DNA from: an uncultured Clostridium sp.
GTDB taxonomy: Bacteria > Bacillota > Clostridia > Christensenellales > Borkfalkiaceae
Direction: 5' to 3'
Assembly (NCBI GenBank): GCA_900555925.1
Contig: USMU01000001.1
Span: forward strand, 1 to 57,241
Length of the DNA: 57,241 nucleotides
Position numbers and translations under genes: made by a program. Shown piece after piece: positions 25,741 through 34,597 of the stretch. The notes below the pieces were generated by a model. It saw only the letters and a list, made by a program, of their open reading frames with translations. It had not been told where the DNA came from and did not search any database. How positions within the stretch are numbered: position 1 is the first letter of the stretch; each line of letters begins with the position of its first letter.

Positions 25741-26505
25741 TCAAAGGTGGATTTGAAAGTCGTCATACTTGAAAATACCGTTTCCCTGATGCAAAAGTTC
25801 GTTTTCATACAGCATGTCAAAAGCATCGCCTATCCGTTCAATTATCTTTGGGGAAATTTTTAAGCTATGATGTCCGGGAAAAAGCCTGTTTATCTCCAAT
25901 GCGCGGATTCTTTTGACGGAATCCCGAAATTGCTGTGGATTTGTAGTGGGATAAAAGATGTCTAAACAGCCGCTGTAAATTAAGTCTCCGGAATATAAGT
26001 ATTTGCGCTTTGGCTCATAGAAGCAACAATGCCCCGGCGAGTGGCCGGGCGTATGAATGGCTTCTATCACCCTGCCGCCGATATCGATTCGCTCTTTATC
26101 ATGCAGAAGTTTTTTAGGAAAACCTTGAAAAATCCGATATTTTTCTATATTGAATCCCGAAGGGAACGGGCAGGGAACTTTCGTAAGAGCTTCAATTACC
26201 GTCTGCCGCGGTATCGGAAACTTGACGAACAGCCAATCTTTTTCCGCTTCGTGCACTGCAATATCGTCAAAGTATTTATGGCCTCCGATATGGTCCCAAT
26301 GCGCGTGCGTGGTCAGTACCGAAACGGGAAGTGCAGTCAGATTTTCTACGACTTTTTTAATATTTTCAATCCCTAATCCCGTGTCGATTAGAAGCGCTTT
26401 TTTTGTTCCGCATAAAAGATAACAGTGCGTTTCTTCCCAATGCTTGTATTCGCTGATAATAAAAGTATCCGAGTCAATAGGCTCGACAGTAAACCAATTT
26501 TCCAT
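25741..26505 (-). CDS. MBL-fold metallo-hydrolase
   Basis: Metallo-beta-lactamase fold hydrolase of 254 residues. Zinc-binding motif THAHWDHIGGH near residue 87, GHSPGHCCFY near 153 (third His), YSGDLIYSG (bridging Asp) and a final GHH. The pattern is that of glyoxalase II-like thioester or phosphodiester hydrolases, and the substrate cannot be told. The start has no Shine-Dalgarno (upstream is CTCATTATAAAA). It lies 99 nt downstream of the phosphopantetheinyl transferase gene on the same strand and may share its transcript. Confidence 0.85.
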   Translation of the reverse strand: MENWFTVEPIDSDTFIISEYKHWEETHCYLLCGTKKALLIDTGLGIENIKKVVENLTALPVSVLTTHAHWDHIGGHKYFDDIAVHEAEKDWLFVKFPIPRQTVIEALTKVPCPFPSGFNIEKYRIFQGFPKKLLHDKERIDIGGRVIEAIHTPGHSPGHCCFYEPKRKYLYSGDLIYSGCLDIFYPTTNPQQFRDSVKRIRALEINRLFPGHHSLKISPKIIERIGDAFDMLYENELLHQGNGIFKYDDFQIHL

Positions 26506-26582
26506 TTTTATAATGAGATTTGTAAGGGCAGTTGAAATGAGGCTGAAATATTCTTCCGCCTTCGTCTCGCATAGATTTTTTC

Positions 26583-26611
26583 TTGAAAAAATTAAAAAAA
26601 AGTGCTATAAT
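26583..26611 (+). promoter_or_regulatory. near-consensus promoter reading antisense through the phosphopantetheinyl transferase gene
   Basis: TTGAAA (26583-26588), exact 17-bp spacer, extended TGCTATAAT (TATAAT 26606-26611). Predicted start near 26618, inside the 3' end of the minus-strand gene 26605-27123. The next plus-strand gene starts at 27152, giving a ~530-nt leader complementary to the whole transferase coding region. Confidence 0.65.
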
Positions 26612-27123
26612 GAAAGAAACTCGGTATTGTCGCAACCCTTTTCCCGACAAAGGGTAACGATATGTCCGTCTTTTTGATACACGGAAATGCAGACGGGAAG
26701 CTCCAATCCCGAATAGAAAATTTTTCCGCCGATAAAAGAAATTTTTTTCAGATCCGCCGCGAGAGACCCGCCCAACCATTTGACGGTACTTTCGATTGCG
26801 GTCCAATGATGGAGAAAATCTTCTTTTCCCTTTATTTCTTCCCGCTCGTCGAAAGGAAATCTGGAAAGGATGGGGCGATAATCGATTTCCCTTGAAATCA
26901 GTTCGGCGTCTATTCCTATATTTTCGTCGGAAACGGCAATAAATCGCGTTTCTTTGGTATGCGTGACAGAAAAAAATAAAGGGGTATTCTCTAAGAAAGG
27001 TTTCCCCGTTTCGCTCCTCGAAATTACGGCGTCTCTGATTCGATAGTGCTCGAAAAATACCTTTCGTATCATTCGCTCGCTGTCGGAAAAATTTTCGGTT
27101 TTCGCAAAAAATACCTTTTCCAT
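26605..27123 (-). CDS. 4'-phosphopantetheinyl transferase superfamily protein
   Basis: Sfp-type transferase that would attach phosphopantetheine from CoA to a carrier-protein serine. The Mg-binding pair of motifs is visible: NIGIDAELISR (GIDxE) near residue 88, and HHWTAIESTVKWLGGSL (W-x-x-x-E-x-x-x-K) near 121. 172 residues from ATG 27123, short but with the core present. ATG 27123 is taken because the product then begins MEKVFFAKTENF like family members. There is no Shine-Dalgarno: the ATG follows a TATAAT by six bases, so the mRNA is probably leaderless. The partner carrier protein is not in this window. Confidence 0.8.
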   Translation of the reverse strand: MEKVFFAKTENFSDSERMIRKVFFEHYRIRDAVISRSETGKPFLENTPLFFSVTHTKETRFIAVSDENIGIDAELISREIDYRPILSRFPFDEREEIKGKEDFLHHWTAIESTVKWLGGSLAADLKKISFIGGKIFYSGLELPVCISVYQKDGHIVTLCREKGCDNTEFLSL

Positions 27124-27129
27124 AAAATT

Positions 27130-27158
27130 ATTATAACAGGAGTACAAATAAATGTCAA
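27130..27158 (-). promoter_or_regulatory. perfect consensus promoter placing +1 on the ATG of the phosphopantetheinyl transferase gene
   Basis: On the minus strand TTGACA (27158-27153), 17-bp spacer, TGTTATAAT with TATAAT at 27135-27130, then six bases and the ATG. Its -35 overlaps the start codon of the divergent gene at 27152. Confidence 0.85.
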
Positions 27159-27622
27159 GAGCGGATATTGCAAAACAAAATTTTCTCAAAGGTTATACGT
27201 GTGCGCAGGCCGTTTTGCTCGCTTTTTCCGATATTACGGGGGCGGACGAAGAAACAGCGATGAAAATTTCTCTCCCGTTCGGCGGAGGAATGGGAAGAAT
27301 GCGTCTCACTTGTGGAGCCGTCAGCGGCATGGTGATGGCACTCGGTTTGATACTTTCCCGTGCGGAGGTCGATTCGTCAAATAAGAGGGACGTCTATGCG
27401 GCGGTACAGGAACTTGCAGGCAAATTCAAAACGGAAAACGGCAGCGTCGTTTGCGGCGAACTTCTCTCGGGAGCGCATTTGAAAGCAAGTACGGAAGCCG
27501 TCCCCGAAGAACGGACTGCGGAATATTATAAAAAACGTCCCTGTCCCGAGCTCGTATATTCGGCGGCGAAAATTTTAGAAGAATATCTCGAAGCGCAAAA
27601 AGATATACGTCCTGAAAAATGA
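27152..27622 (+). CDS. C_GCAxxG_C_C family protein
   Basis: 156-residue member of the C_GCAxxG_C_C family. It has the first Cys in GYTCAQAVLLAF, the LPFGGGMGRMRLTCGAVSG core, a Cys in VVCGELLSG and a last Cys in RPCPELVYSAAKILEE. The conserved cysteines suggest a redox or metal/cofactor role. In other genomes such genes sit near oxidoreductases. A Shine-Dalgarno (ACAGGAG) lies about 9 nt upstream of ATG. No promoter is visible in the short gap to the divergent gene, so transcription may come from 26583. Confidence 0.88.
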   Translation: MSRADIAKQNFLKGYTCAQAVLLAFSDITGADEETAMKISLPFGGGMGRMRLTCGAVSGMVMALGLILSRAEVDSSNKRDVYAAVQELAGKFKTENGSVVCGELLSGAHLKASTEAVPEERTAEYYKKRPCPELVYSAAKILEEYLEAQKDIRPEK

Positions 27623-27652
27623 ACAGATAAATTTTTCAATGGGGAGGGAAAA

Positions 27653-28048
27653 ATGATCGTTTCGAAGATAAAGGCCGCCGTTTCGGGCAATGTCGAAAAA
27701 GTCTGGAAATTCGTGACTTCGGTTGCGGATTACGATAGCTGGCGCAGTGATTTGGACAGAACGGAAATTTTAAGTCCGCGGCAGTTTGTCGAATACACCA
27801 AAGCGGGTTATGCCACCACTTTTACGATTACGTATTGCAGTCCGTTTGAACGCTGGGAATTCGATTTGGAAAACGACAATCTGAAAGGGCATTGGACGGG
27901 AATTTTTGCGCAAAGGGGCGACGAGACGGAAATAGAGTTTACGGAAACCGTGACGGCCAAAAAGTTCTTTCTGAAACCGATGATAAAATTTTACCTGAAA
28001 AAACAGCAAAAGAAATTTATTTCGGATCTAAAAAAAGCATTGGCGTAA
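27653..28048 (+). CDS. SRPBCC (START-like) family protein
   Basis: 131 residues with the helix-grip fold pattern. N-terminal strand and helix AAVSGNVEKVWKFVTSVADYDSWRSDL, a run of beta strands (TFTITYCSPFERWEFDLEN), ETEIEFTETVTAK, and a long C-terminal helix MIKFYLKKQQKKFISDLKKAL. Members bind hydrophobic ligands such as lipids or polyketides. Ligand unknown. GGGGAGGG lies 7 nt before ATG, and the 30-nt gap to the upstream gene suggests cotranscription. Confidence 0.85.
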   Translation: MIVSKIKAAVSGNVEKVWKFVTSVADYDSWRSDLDRTEILSPRQFVEYTKAGYATTFTITYCSPFERWEFDLENDNLKGHWTGIFAQRGDETEIEFTETVTAKKFFLKPMIKFYLKKQQKKFISDLKKALA

Positions 28049-28125
28049 GATTTTCCCGACGTCAATTTATAAAGCGCAGCTCGTTTTTTTAAAGACCGGC
28101 TTGACTTTTAAGGCAGCAAAACATA

Positions 28126-28153
28126 AAAAAGCGCGGAATTATCCGCGCTTTTT
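28126..28153. terminator. bidirectional terminator between SRPBCC gene and ychF
   Basis: 12-bp perfect stem (28126-28137 with 28142-28153), 4-nt loop, A-run before and T-run after. Serves both converging genes. Confidence 0.9.
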
Positions 28154-28179
28154 CCGTTTGAAATTTTTTTCGCCAAAAA

Positions 28180-29295
28180 TTACTTTGAGCTTTTAGAGAC
28201 GTTAAAATAATATTCTACGACGTCTCCGTCCTGCATGACGTATTCTTTCCCTTCGGAACGAACCTTTCCTTTTTCCTTTGCCGCGGCTATGGAACCGAGT
28301 TCAATCAGCGTTTCCCAATTGACGACGTCGGCCCGAATAAACCCTTTTTCAAAGTCGGAATGAATTTTCCCCGCGGCCTGCGGAGCCTTCGTTCCCTTGA
28401 CGATGGTCCAAGCCCGGGTTTCCTTTTCTCCCGCCGTCAGATAAGAAATGAGCCCCAAGAGCGCATAGGATTTTTTGATGAGGCGGTCGAGTCCGCTTTC
28501 TCCGAGTCCGAATTCTTCCATGAATACGGCTTTGTCGTCGGGATCCATTTGAGAGAGCTCTTCTTCCGTTTTCGCGCAGATCACCAAAACCTCGCTGTGT
28601 TCTTTCGCGGCAAATTTTTTCACCTCGACGACAAAGGGGAGAGCTTCCTCGTCTTTGCCCATATCGCTTTCTTTGATGTTGGCGGCATAGATTACCGGTT
28701 TTACGGTGAGCAGAAAAAGATTTTTCAAAAACTCCTCATCCGTATCCTGTACGGGGAAAGTCCGCGCAGGCTTTTCCGCTTCGAGATGTGCGTACAGCTT
28801 TTCGAGAAAAGCATATTCTTCCGCGGCTTTTTTATCGGCTCCGCCGCGCGCGTTGCTCTTAATTTTTCCCAACCTGTTCTGTACGGCTTCCATATCGGAG
28901 AGAATGAGTTCGAGATTGATCGTTTCTATGTCCCGAACGGGAGCGATGGAATTTTCCACGTGCGTAATGTTTGCGTCCTCGAAACAGCGGACGACATGCA
29001 CGATAGCGTCGACTTCGCGGATATGGGAGAGGAATTTATTTCCGAGCCCCTCTCCGCGGGAAGCCCCTTTTACAAGTCCCGCAATATCGACGAATTCGAT
29101 GACGGCGGGGGTGACTTTTTTGCTTTGATAGAGAGCGGCGAGTTTGTCGAGTCGTTCGTCGGGAACGGCTACGACGCCGACATTCGGTTCTATCGTACAA
29201 AAGGGATAATTGGCACATTCCGCGCCGGCATGTGTGATTGCGTTGAACAGAGTGGATTTTCCCACGTTGGGAAGTCCTACGACACCGAGTTTCAT
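28180..29295 (-). CDS. ychF: YchF/Ola1-type ATPase
   Basis: P-loop NTPase of the Obg-related YchF family, 371 residues. Walker A GLPNVGKSTLFNAITHAG (residues 6-23), switch with VDIAGLVKGASRGEGLGN, and NIKE in place of the NKxD guanine motif, which explains the family's ATP preference. C-terminal TGS-like domain with TAGEKETRAWTIVKG and DFEKGFIRADVVNWE. Ribosome-associated regulator of stress responses in other bacteria. Confidence 0.97.
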   Translation of the reverse strand: MKLGVVGLPNVGKSTLFNAITHAGAECANYPFCTIEPNVGVVAVPDERLDKLAALYQSKKVTPAVIEFVDIAGLVKGASRGEGLGNKFLSHIREVDAIVHVVRCFEDANITHVENSIAPVRDIETINLELILSDMEAVQNRLGKIKSNARGGADKKAAEEYAFLEKLYAHLEAEKPARTFPVQDTDEEFLKNLFLLTVKPVIYAANIKESDMGKDEEALPFVVEVKKFAAKEHSEVLVICAKTEEELSQMDPDDKAVFMEEFGLGESGLDRLIKKSYALLGLISYLTAGEKETRAWTIVKGTKAPQAAGKIHSDFEKGFIRADVVNWETLIELGSIAAAKEKGKVRSEGKEYVMQDGDVVEYYFNVSKSSK

Positions 29296-29341
29296 AATTT
29301 TACAGTTTCCTTAAAAAGTTTTCGTTTGATTTTTCTGCTAT

Positions 29342-29370
29342 ATTATAATATAAAATCGGAAAATAAGCAA
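29342..29370 (-). promoter_or_regulatory. sigma-A promoter of ychF
   Basis: Minus strand TTGCTT (29370-29365), 17-bp spacer, TATAAT (29347-29342). Back-to-back with the argS promoter, 7 nt apart. Confidence 0.8.
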
Positions 29371-29377
29371 ATTAAAC

Positions 29378-29406
29378 TTGCTCAAAATCGAAAAATATGT
29401 TAATAT
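29378..29406 (+). promoter_or_regulatory. sigma-A promoter of argS
   Basis: TTGCTC (29378-29383), 17-bp spacer, TAATAT (29401-29406). Leader of ~30 nt, no T-box. Confidence 0.7.
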
Positions 29407-29443
29407 ATCTCTTGTAAAATTTACGGAGAAGGAAAAGAAGGAC

Positions 29444-31129
29444 ATGGATTATAAAAGATACATTTCGGAGAAACTGAAAATAGAAGGTATGAGTGCTGAG
29501 GAGATCTACGGACTCATCGCGCTTCCTCCCACGTCGGATATGGGAGATTACGCTCTTCCCTGTTTCAAACTTGCGAAAATACTCCGCAAAAGCCCCGTTG
29601 CCATTGCGGAAAATCTTAAAGAGAATTTCCCGATAGACGAAGTAATTTCCGAGGTTTCCGCGGTAAACGGATATCTCAATTTCAAAGTCGATAAAACCTC
29701 TTTGACTCGTCAGGTGTTAGACAGGATTTTTTCGGAAGGAGACGCTTACGGCGCCTCGGAGGAAGGAAAGGGAAAGACGATTTGTATCGATTATTCGTCC
29801 ATCAATATCGCCAAGCCCTTTCATATCGGTCATCTTTCCACGACCGTATTGGGCGGGGCGCTCTATCGTATTTTCGATTTTCTCGGCTATAAGGCGATAG
29901 GAATCAATCATCTCGGCGACTACGGCACGCAGTTCGGGAAACTCATTTCCGCCTATAAGCGTTGGGGGGATAGAGATACCGTGGAAAAGGGCGGGATTCG
30001 GGCTCTGAATGAGCTGTACGTCCGTTTCCACCGCGAGGCGGAGATACATCCCGAATACGACGACGAAGCCCGTGCGTACTTTAAGAAAATCGAACAGGGG
30101 GATTCGGAATGTCTGGAACTCTTTCATTGGTTCAAAGAACTCACGCTGAAAGACGTACAGAAAATTTATGATTTGCTCGATATTCGTTTCGATTCTTATG
30201 CGGGAGAGAGCTTTTATTCGGATAAAATGCAGCCCGTGGTGGACGAACTGAGAGAAAAGGGCTTGCTCGTGGAGAGCCGCGGAGCGCAGGTCGTCGATCT
30301 CGAAGCCTACGGCATGCCGCCCTGCATCATTCTGAAATCGGACGGTTCTTCCCTGTATGCGACACGGGATATGGCCGCGGCCATTTACCGTAAGAATACC
30401 TACAATTTTTATAAATGTCTCTATGTGGTAGCTTATCAGCAGAATCTGCATTTCAAGCAGTTTTTCAAAGTTCTCGAATTGATGGGGAAGGAATGGGCGA
30501 AAGACCTCGTGCACGTCGCCTACGGAATGGTTTCTTTGGAAGAAGGGACGATGTCTACGAGAAAGGGAAACGTTGTCTTTCTCGAAGACGTCATCCGTAA
30601 ATGTATCGAAAAAGCATATACGATTGTCGACGAAAAAAATCCCGAGCTGGAAAACAAGCGCGAAGTGGCGGAAAAGGTCGGCGTCGGTGCCGTAATTTTC
30701 GGTGCGCTCTATAACAACAAAATCAAAGATATCGTCTTTTCCTATGACAAAGTATTGAGTTTTGAAGGCGAAACCAGCGTCTATGTCCAGTACACCTGCG
30801 CCAGGGCAAATTCCGTATTGCAGAAGGGCGGAATTCCCGAACATCGGGAAGTTATCCAACCGGAAGCGTCGGAATTCGAACTCGTCAAGGCTCTGGCAGC
30901 TTTTCCGGAGACGGTAAAGGACGCGGCGGAAAAATACGAACCGTCTTATATCGCCCGCCTTGCGGTCGATATCGCGCAGAAATTTAATAAATTTTATATC
31001 GATTGCAAAATTCTTGCCGCGGAGGATGAAAAGAAAAAGAACTTCCGTCTCTCTTTGACGGCGGCTTGCTTGCAGACTTTGAAAAATGCCTTTTCGCTTC
31101 TCGGAATCGGAATTCCCGAAAAAATGTAA
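29444..31129 (+). CDS. argS: arginyl-tRNA synthetase
   Basis: Class I synthetase charging tRNA-Arg, 561 residues from ATG 29444. The longer frame from ATG 29378 starts inside the promoter. N-terminal Add-1 domain (about 1-100) with PPTSDMGDYALPCF, HIGH-type motif NIAKPFHIGHLSTTV, the catalytic core with YATRDMAAAIYR, the KMSKS-equivalent MSTRKGNVVFLEDV and a C-terminal DALR anticodon-binding domain. GAAGGAC lies ~5 nt upstream. Confidence 0.96.
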   Translation: MDYKRYISEKLKIEGMSAEEIYGLIALPPTSDMGDYALPCFKLAKILRKSPVAIAENLKENFPIDEVISEVSAVNGYLNFKVDKTSLTRQVLDRIFSEGDAYGASEEGKGKTICIDYSSINIAKPFHIGHLSTTVLGGALYRIFDFLGYKAIGINHLGDYGTQFGKLISAYKRWGDRDTVEKGGIRALNELYVRFHREAEIHPEYDDEARAYFKKIEQGDSECLELFHWFKELTLKDVQKIYDLLDIRFDSYAGESFYSDKMQPVVDELREKGLLVESRGAQVVDLEAYGMPPCIILKSDGSSLYATRDMAAAIYRKNTYNFYKCLYVVAYQQNLHFKQFFKVLELMGKEWAKDLVHVAYGMVSLEEGTMSTRKGNVVFLEDVIRKCIEKAYTIVDEKNPELENKREVAEKVGVGAVIFGALYNNKIKDIVFSYDKVLSFEGETSVYVQYTCARANSVLQKGGIPEHREVIQPEASEFELVKALAAFPETVKDAAEKYEPSYIARLAVDIAQKFNKFYIDCKILAAEDEKKKNFRLSLTAACLQTLKNAFSLLGIGIPEKM

Positions 31130-31179
31130 GAAATGGCTTGAAGTTGGAAGTTTGCGTATACAAAAAATTTTTATAGAAA

Positions 31180-31214
31180 GCGTTTTCTGAAAGATTTTCG
31201 GAGAACGTTTTTTT
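31180..31214 (+). terminator. terminator after argS
   Basis: 11-bp stem with G-U pairs (31180-31190 with 31198-31208), 7-nt loop, then seven T's. Confidence 0.75.
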
Positions 31215-31272
31215 GTTTTTACAAATTTTTTCAAAAATTTTCGAAAAAGGTATTCCCTTTTGACTTAAAATA

Positions 31273-31281
31273 TGGTATTAT
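31273..31281 (+). promoter_or_regulatory. extended -10 promoter of helD
   Basis: TGGTATTAT (31273-31281). A TTGACT (31260-31265) nearby is too close to be its -35. Short ~18-nt leader with GCAGGAGGG. Confidence 0.45.
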
Positions 31282-31305
31282 AAAAAGAGTATTGCAGGAG
31301 GGAAT

Positions 31306-33714
31306 ATGGGAAAGACGACGGCTTATGAAAATTTAACAGAGATTCTTAATCCACATAAAGAAGCGGATAAGACCTGGTTTCTCGACCTTCTGGACGGGGA
31401 AAAGCAAAAGATTTATGAGGACGGACATATTTCCGCCGTAATGAAAATGCTGAAAATTTCGCACATTCGGGGACATAAACTCAAAATTTTAGAGACAAAA
31501 GCGGAAATAAAGCGAATCGAGACAGAAGAGGAACACAACGCGGAAAATTATTGCAAAGTCACGGAGCTTTTGAAAGAAATCGAAACGCATAAAAAAGCAA
31601 TAGATTCCTTTCGTTGTTTTTTTGACGAGCCTTATTTCGCCCGCATGGATTTAACTGACCCGAAAGAAGGCTATAACAGTTACTATATCGGAAAAAAGGG
31701 AGACGTGAAGCTCGAAATTGTCGATTGGCGCGCTCCTTTGGCGAGGAAATATTATCAGAAGAGCCATATTTCCTTTTCCATCAACGAATATGATTATAAG
31801 ACTGTGCTTCGCCGGGCTCTCCGCACAAAGGACGGAATCGTTCTGGATTTCAAAAACGAATTTCTCTCCGTACGGGATTACCTGACGGACGAAGAAATCG
31901 GCGGACGCGACGAAGAAATTCTTTTTGATCCGTATCTCAGGGAGATCATAAAAAATCGCAAAGAAGAACCCGCCATCAAGGATATTATAGAGACGATTCA
32001 GGAAAAACAATACGAAATCATCACCTGCCCCGAGCGTAAAAATTTTGTCTTGCAGGGTTGCGCAGGGAGCGGAAAGACGATGGTCATGCTTCACAGGCTG
32101 AGCTATCTCATGTATAATAACGAGGAAATCAAGTCAAGAGACGTACTCGTGCTTACTCCCAGCGATTCCTTCAATGCCTTTATAGACGAGCTTGCGACCA
32201 TTCTCGAACTCGAACGGGTCAAGACGGTGACGATTTATGAATATTTTCTGCAAGTTCTCAAAAACGAAAACATCGATTTAAGTCAGAAAATCGATACTTC
32301 TTCCAAAGAGGAGCCCGAATATCTCGCGTATGTCTATTCTCCCGCGTTCGTCGCTGACGTCAAGAAAAAGTTGGATAAAATTTACGACAGCTTATACGGC
32401 CTTTTTACGGGCGAAGAATGTCGGGAGTTTATAGCGCGAATCGAAAAGGAGTGTAAGGAACAGCTTTCCGCCTACGAAACGATAAAAAATGCCTCCTTGC
32501 GCGTCCGCCGCGCGGTACTCGGAGAGATTAAGGAACGGAAAGAGGGCGGGCTTTATTATACGAAACCTTTTCGCGAACTCATGAATTGTATTCTCGATAT
32601 AGACGATTTCTTTTCGGGAACGCTCAAAAGCGAGAATGCAAAAAATCCCAGCTATTTTTACCGTCAGTTGATGTCCTTTTATAAAAGCGCTGCCTTTGTC
32701 GCGAAATGTGAGGAACAAATTGTCGAGGACGCGGTAATTACTTTGGACGAGCTGAAGATCTCCTTGGAGAAGGAAATCTCCGATTTGAAACGCTATCGGC
32801 AGAGAATCGGTACGGTGGAAGTGTACGTATATGCCGACAGGATTCAAAAACGTATGACTTTGCTTTCAGAAATTGAAAAGGTTTTGGAAAAAGTAAGATT
32901 TATCGGGGAGAACGGAACTGCTTTTTCTGAGTTTTATGATTATCTTCGCGGAGAAAAAAATTTTTCCGCGCTCGGCTCCGGAGAAGATTTCGTGGACGTA
33001 ATTCGTTTTTTTTATAAGGAAACCGTCAAGAAAAAGAAGCTCAGATTCGGTATGAAAAACAGAAGCATGTATCCTTCCGATGCGTATGCGTTATGTCAGG
33101 TGTGTTCTCTTCTCGGCAAGACGCTGACGCCGAAATATGCATTTGTGTTCGTGGACGAAGCGCAGGATATTTCCGCGGGGGAATACGAGCTTTTACGTCG
33201 CATTAACGACAAGGCTTCCTTCGACGTGTTCGGAGATCTCGAACAGAACGTGACCGCATGGCGGGGTGTGAGAGACTGGCAAGAGACTTTTCCCGACTTT
33301 GAGGTTTTTACGCTCAATCAGAATTATCGAAATACCAATCAAATTGTCGATTTTGTCGCTTCGGCGCTCAAAGTGGATATGCAGTCGATAGGCTTTGACG
33401 GGCCCGAGGTACAGCATATCTCCCCGCGGGGTATCAGTGCGTTTTTCCGCGATAAAAAAGGTTTGAAGGCGGTTATTTGTTCGGAAAAGAATAAGGACGA
33501 ATACCTCCGCAAGGCATACAGTGTCGTTTCGGAAAAGGGTAGAATTTCACGCACTCGCATCAATCTCATGACCGTCTATGAAAGTAAAGGCTTGGAATTT
33601 ACTTCCGTCGCCGTCATTCCCGACAATATGACTCCGAACGAAAAATATATTGCGTATACCCGTGCATTAAAAGAACTCGCAATCGTAGATCGGGTAAAGG
33701 GCGAAAAAGAATAG
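31306..33714 (+). CDS. helD: HelD-type helicase-like ATPase
   Basis: Superfamily 1 ATPase of 802 residues resembling HelD, which removes stalled RNA polymerase from DNA. The long N-terminal arm is helical (about 1-130) followed by the HelD-typical VDWRAPLARKYYQKS. Walker A QGCAGSGKTMVMLHRLSYL, a large insertion between the halves of domain 1A, Walker B FVFVDEAQDIS, LNQNYRNTNQIV (motif IV) and VYESKGLEFTSV (motif V/VI). Length and architecture match the Gram-positive class. Strong Shine-Dalgarno GGAGGG before ATG 31306. Confidence 0.88.
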   Translation: MGKTTAYENLTEILNPHKEADKTWFLDLLDGEKQKIYEDGHISAVMKMLKISHIRGHKLKILETKAEIKRIETEEEHNAENYCKVTELLKEIETHKKAIDSFRCFFDEPYFARMDLTDPKEGYNSYYIGKKGDVKLEIVDWRAPLARKYYQKSHISFSINEYDYKTVLRRALRTKDGIVLDFKNEFLSVRDYLTDEEIGGRDEEILFDPYLREIIKNRKEEPAIKDIIETIQEKQYEIITCPERKNFVLQGCAGSGKTMVMLHRLSYLMYNNEEIKSRDVLVLTPSDSFNAFIDELATILELERVKTVTIYEYFLQVLKNENIDLSQKIDTSSKEEPEYLAYVYSPAFVADVKKKLDKIYDSLYGLFTGEECREFIARIEKECKEQLSAYETIKNASLRVRRAVLGEIKERKEGGLYYTKPFRELMNCILDIDDFFSGTLKSENAKNPSYFYRQLMSFYKSAAFVAKCEEQIVEDAVITLDELKISLEKEISDLKRYRQRIGTVEVYVYADRIQKRMTLLSEIEKVLEKVRFIGENGTAFSEFYDYLRGEKNFSALGSGEDFVDVIRFFYKETVKKKKLRFGMKNRSMYPSDAYALCQVCSLLGKTLTPKYAFVFVDEAQDISAGEYELLRRINDKASFDVFGDLEQNVTAWRGVRDWQETFPDFEVFTLNQNYRNTNQIVDFVASALKVDMQSIGFDGPEVQHISPRGISAFFRDKKGLKAVICSEKNKDEYLRKAYSVVSEKGRISRTRINLMTVYESKGLEFTSVAVIPDNMTPNEKYIAYTRALKELAIVDRVKGEKE

Positions 33715-33769
33715 CTGTTATGGAGAAGCGGCATTGGGAAGCAATCCCGAAAAAGAAGGAGATGTTTTT

Positions 33770-34465
33770 ATGAAAAAGTATAATATTTTTTTAGTGGATG
33801 CAGACAATACGATTCTGGATTTTCATGCTTCCTCCGAAGCGGCGTTAAAAAGCGCTTTTGAAAGTTTCGGGGAAAAATGGAAAGAAGAATACGGCAAAAA
33901 TTTTACAAGGTTTAACGATTCGCTTTGGGAAAGATTGGAACGGAAAGAAATCACCCGCGAAAGGCTTCTCGAAGAACGTTTTCCGCTCTGGCTGGAACAA
34001 CTCGGAAAGGAAAAAATTTCGGGAAAAGAATTCAATGCAAGATATATCGACTACCTTTCAAAACATCCGATTTATATGTCAGGAGCGGAAGACTTTCTCA
34101 GAAAGTTGAAAAGTGCCGGAAAAGTATATATCGTAACAAACGGCACATACTTTGTACAGAAATCGCGATTTGATATTGCGAAGCTCTGGGATTATATCGA
34201 AGACGCTTTCGTTTCCGAAAAAATCGGCTGTGATAAGCCCGGAAAGGCATATACCGATTATGTCGTAGCGCATATTCCGAATTTCGATAAATCGCGGGCG
34301 ATATGGATCGGAGATAGCCTCACTGCGGATATTAAAGCTGCAAACGATGCGGGAATCGAGAGTATATGGCTGAATCCTACGGACAAGAGTACGGAAGGCA
34401 AAGCATTTCCCGACTATGAAGCGGCTTCCTATGAGGAAATTTTGGAAATCTTGCAAATATATTGA
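33770..34465 (+). CDS. yjjG: HAD-superfamily YjjG-type 5'-nucleotidase
   Basis: 231-residue HAD-IA hydrolase. Motif I FLVDADNTILDFHASSE (Asp nucleophile, residues ~9 and 11), motif II VTNGTY, motif III Lys in IGCDKPGKAY, motif IV IGDSLTADIKAA. The insert and the NPTDKSTEG loop match the YjjG/YfnB type, which removes phosphate from (non-canonical) pyrimidine nucleotides. ATG 33770 follows GAAGGAG by ~8 nt; the longer frame starts in the helD trailer. Probably cotranscribed with helD (55 nt gap). Confidence 0.85.
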   Translation: MKKYNIFLVDADNTILDFHASSEAALKSAFESFGEKWKEEYGKNFTRFNDSLWERLERKEITRERLLEERFPLWLEQLGKEKISGKEFNARYIDYLSKHPIYMSGAEDFLRKLKSAGKVYIVTNGTYFVQKSRFDIAKLWDYIEDAFVSEKIGCDKPGKAYTDYVVAHIPNFDKSRAIWIGDSLTADIKAANDAGIESIWLNPTDKSTEGKAFPDYEAASYEEILEILQIY

Positions 34466-34494
34466 ATTTTTTCTTCCTTTTTTCGACAATTTAT

Positions 34495-34523
34495 TTGAAA
34501 AAAGCAAAAAAATATGGTATAAT
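34495..34523 (+). promoter_or_regulatory. sigma-A promoter of parE-parC
   Basis: TTGAAA (34495-34500), 17-bp spacer, extended TGGTATAAT (TATAAT 34518-34523). Confidence 0.85.
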
Positions 34524-34597
34524 TAGACGGAATACAATTGCGTGATTTCAAATTTTTTGAAATCCCGACAAAGAATATTATACGCTTTGAGGAAAAA

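Noticed and set aside
29717..31234. 505-codon open frame on the minus strand across argS
   Set aside because: Shadow of argS caused by its codon use; no Shine-Dalgarno or family signature.
31260..31284. TTGACT-N13-TATAAA as the helD promoter
   Set aside because: 13-bp spacing is too short for sigma-A; the extended -10 TGGTATTAT is the better candidate.
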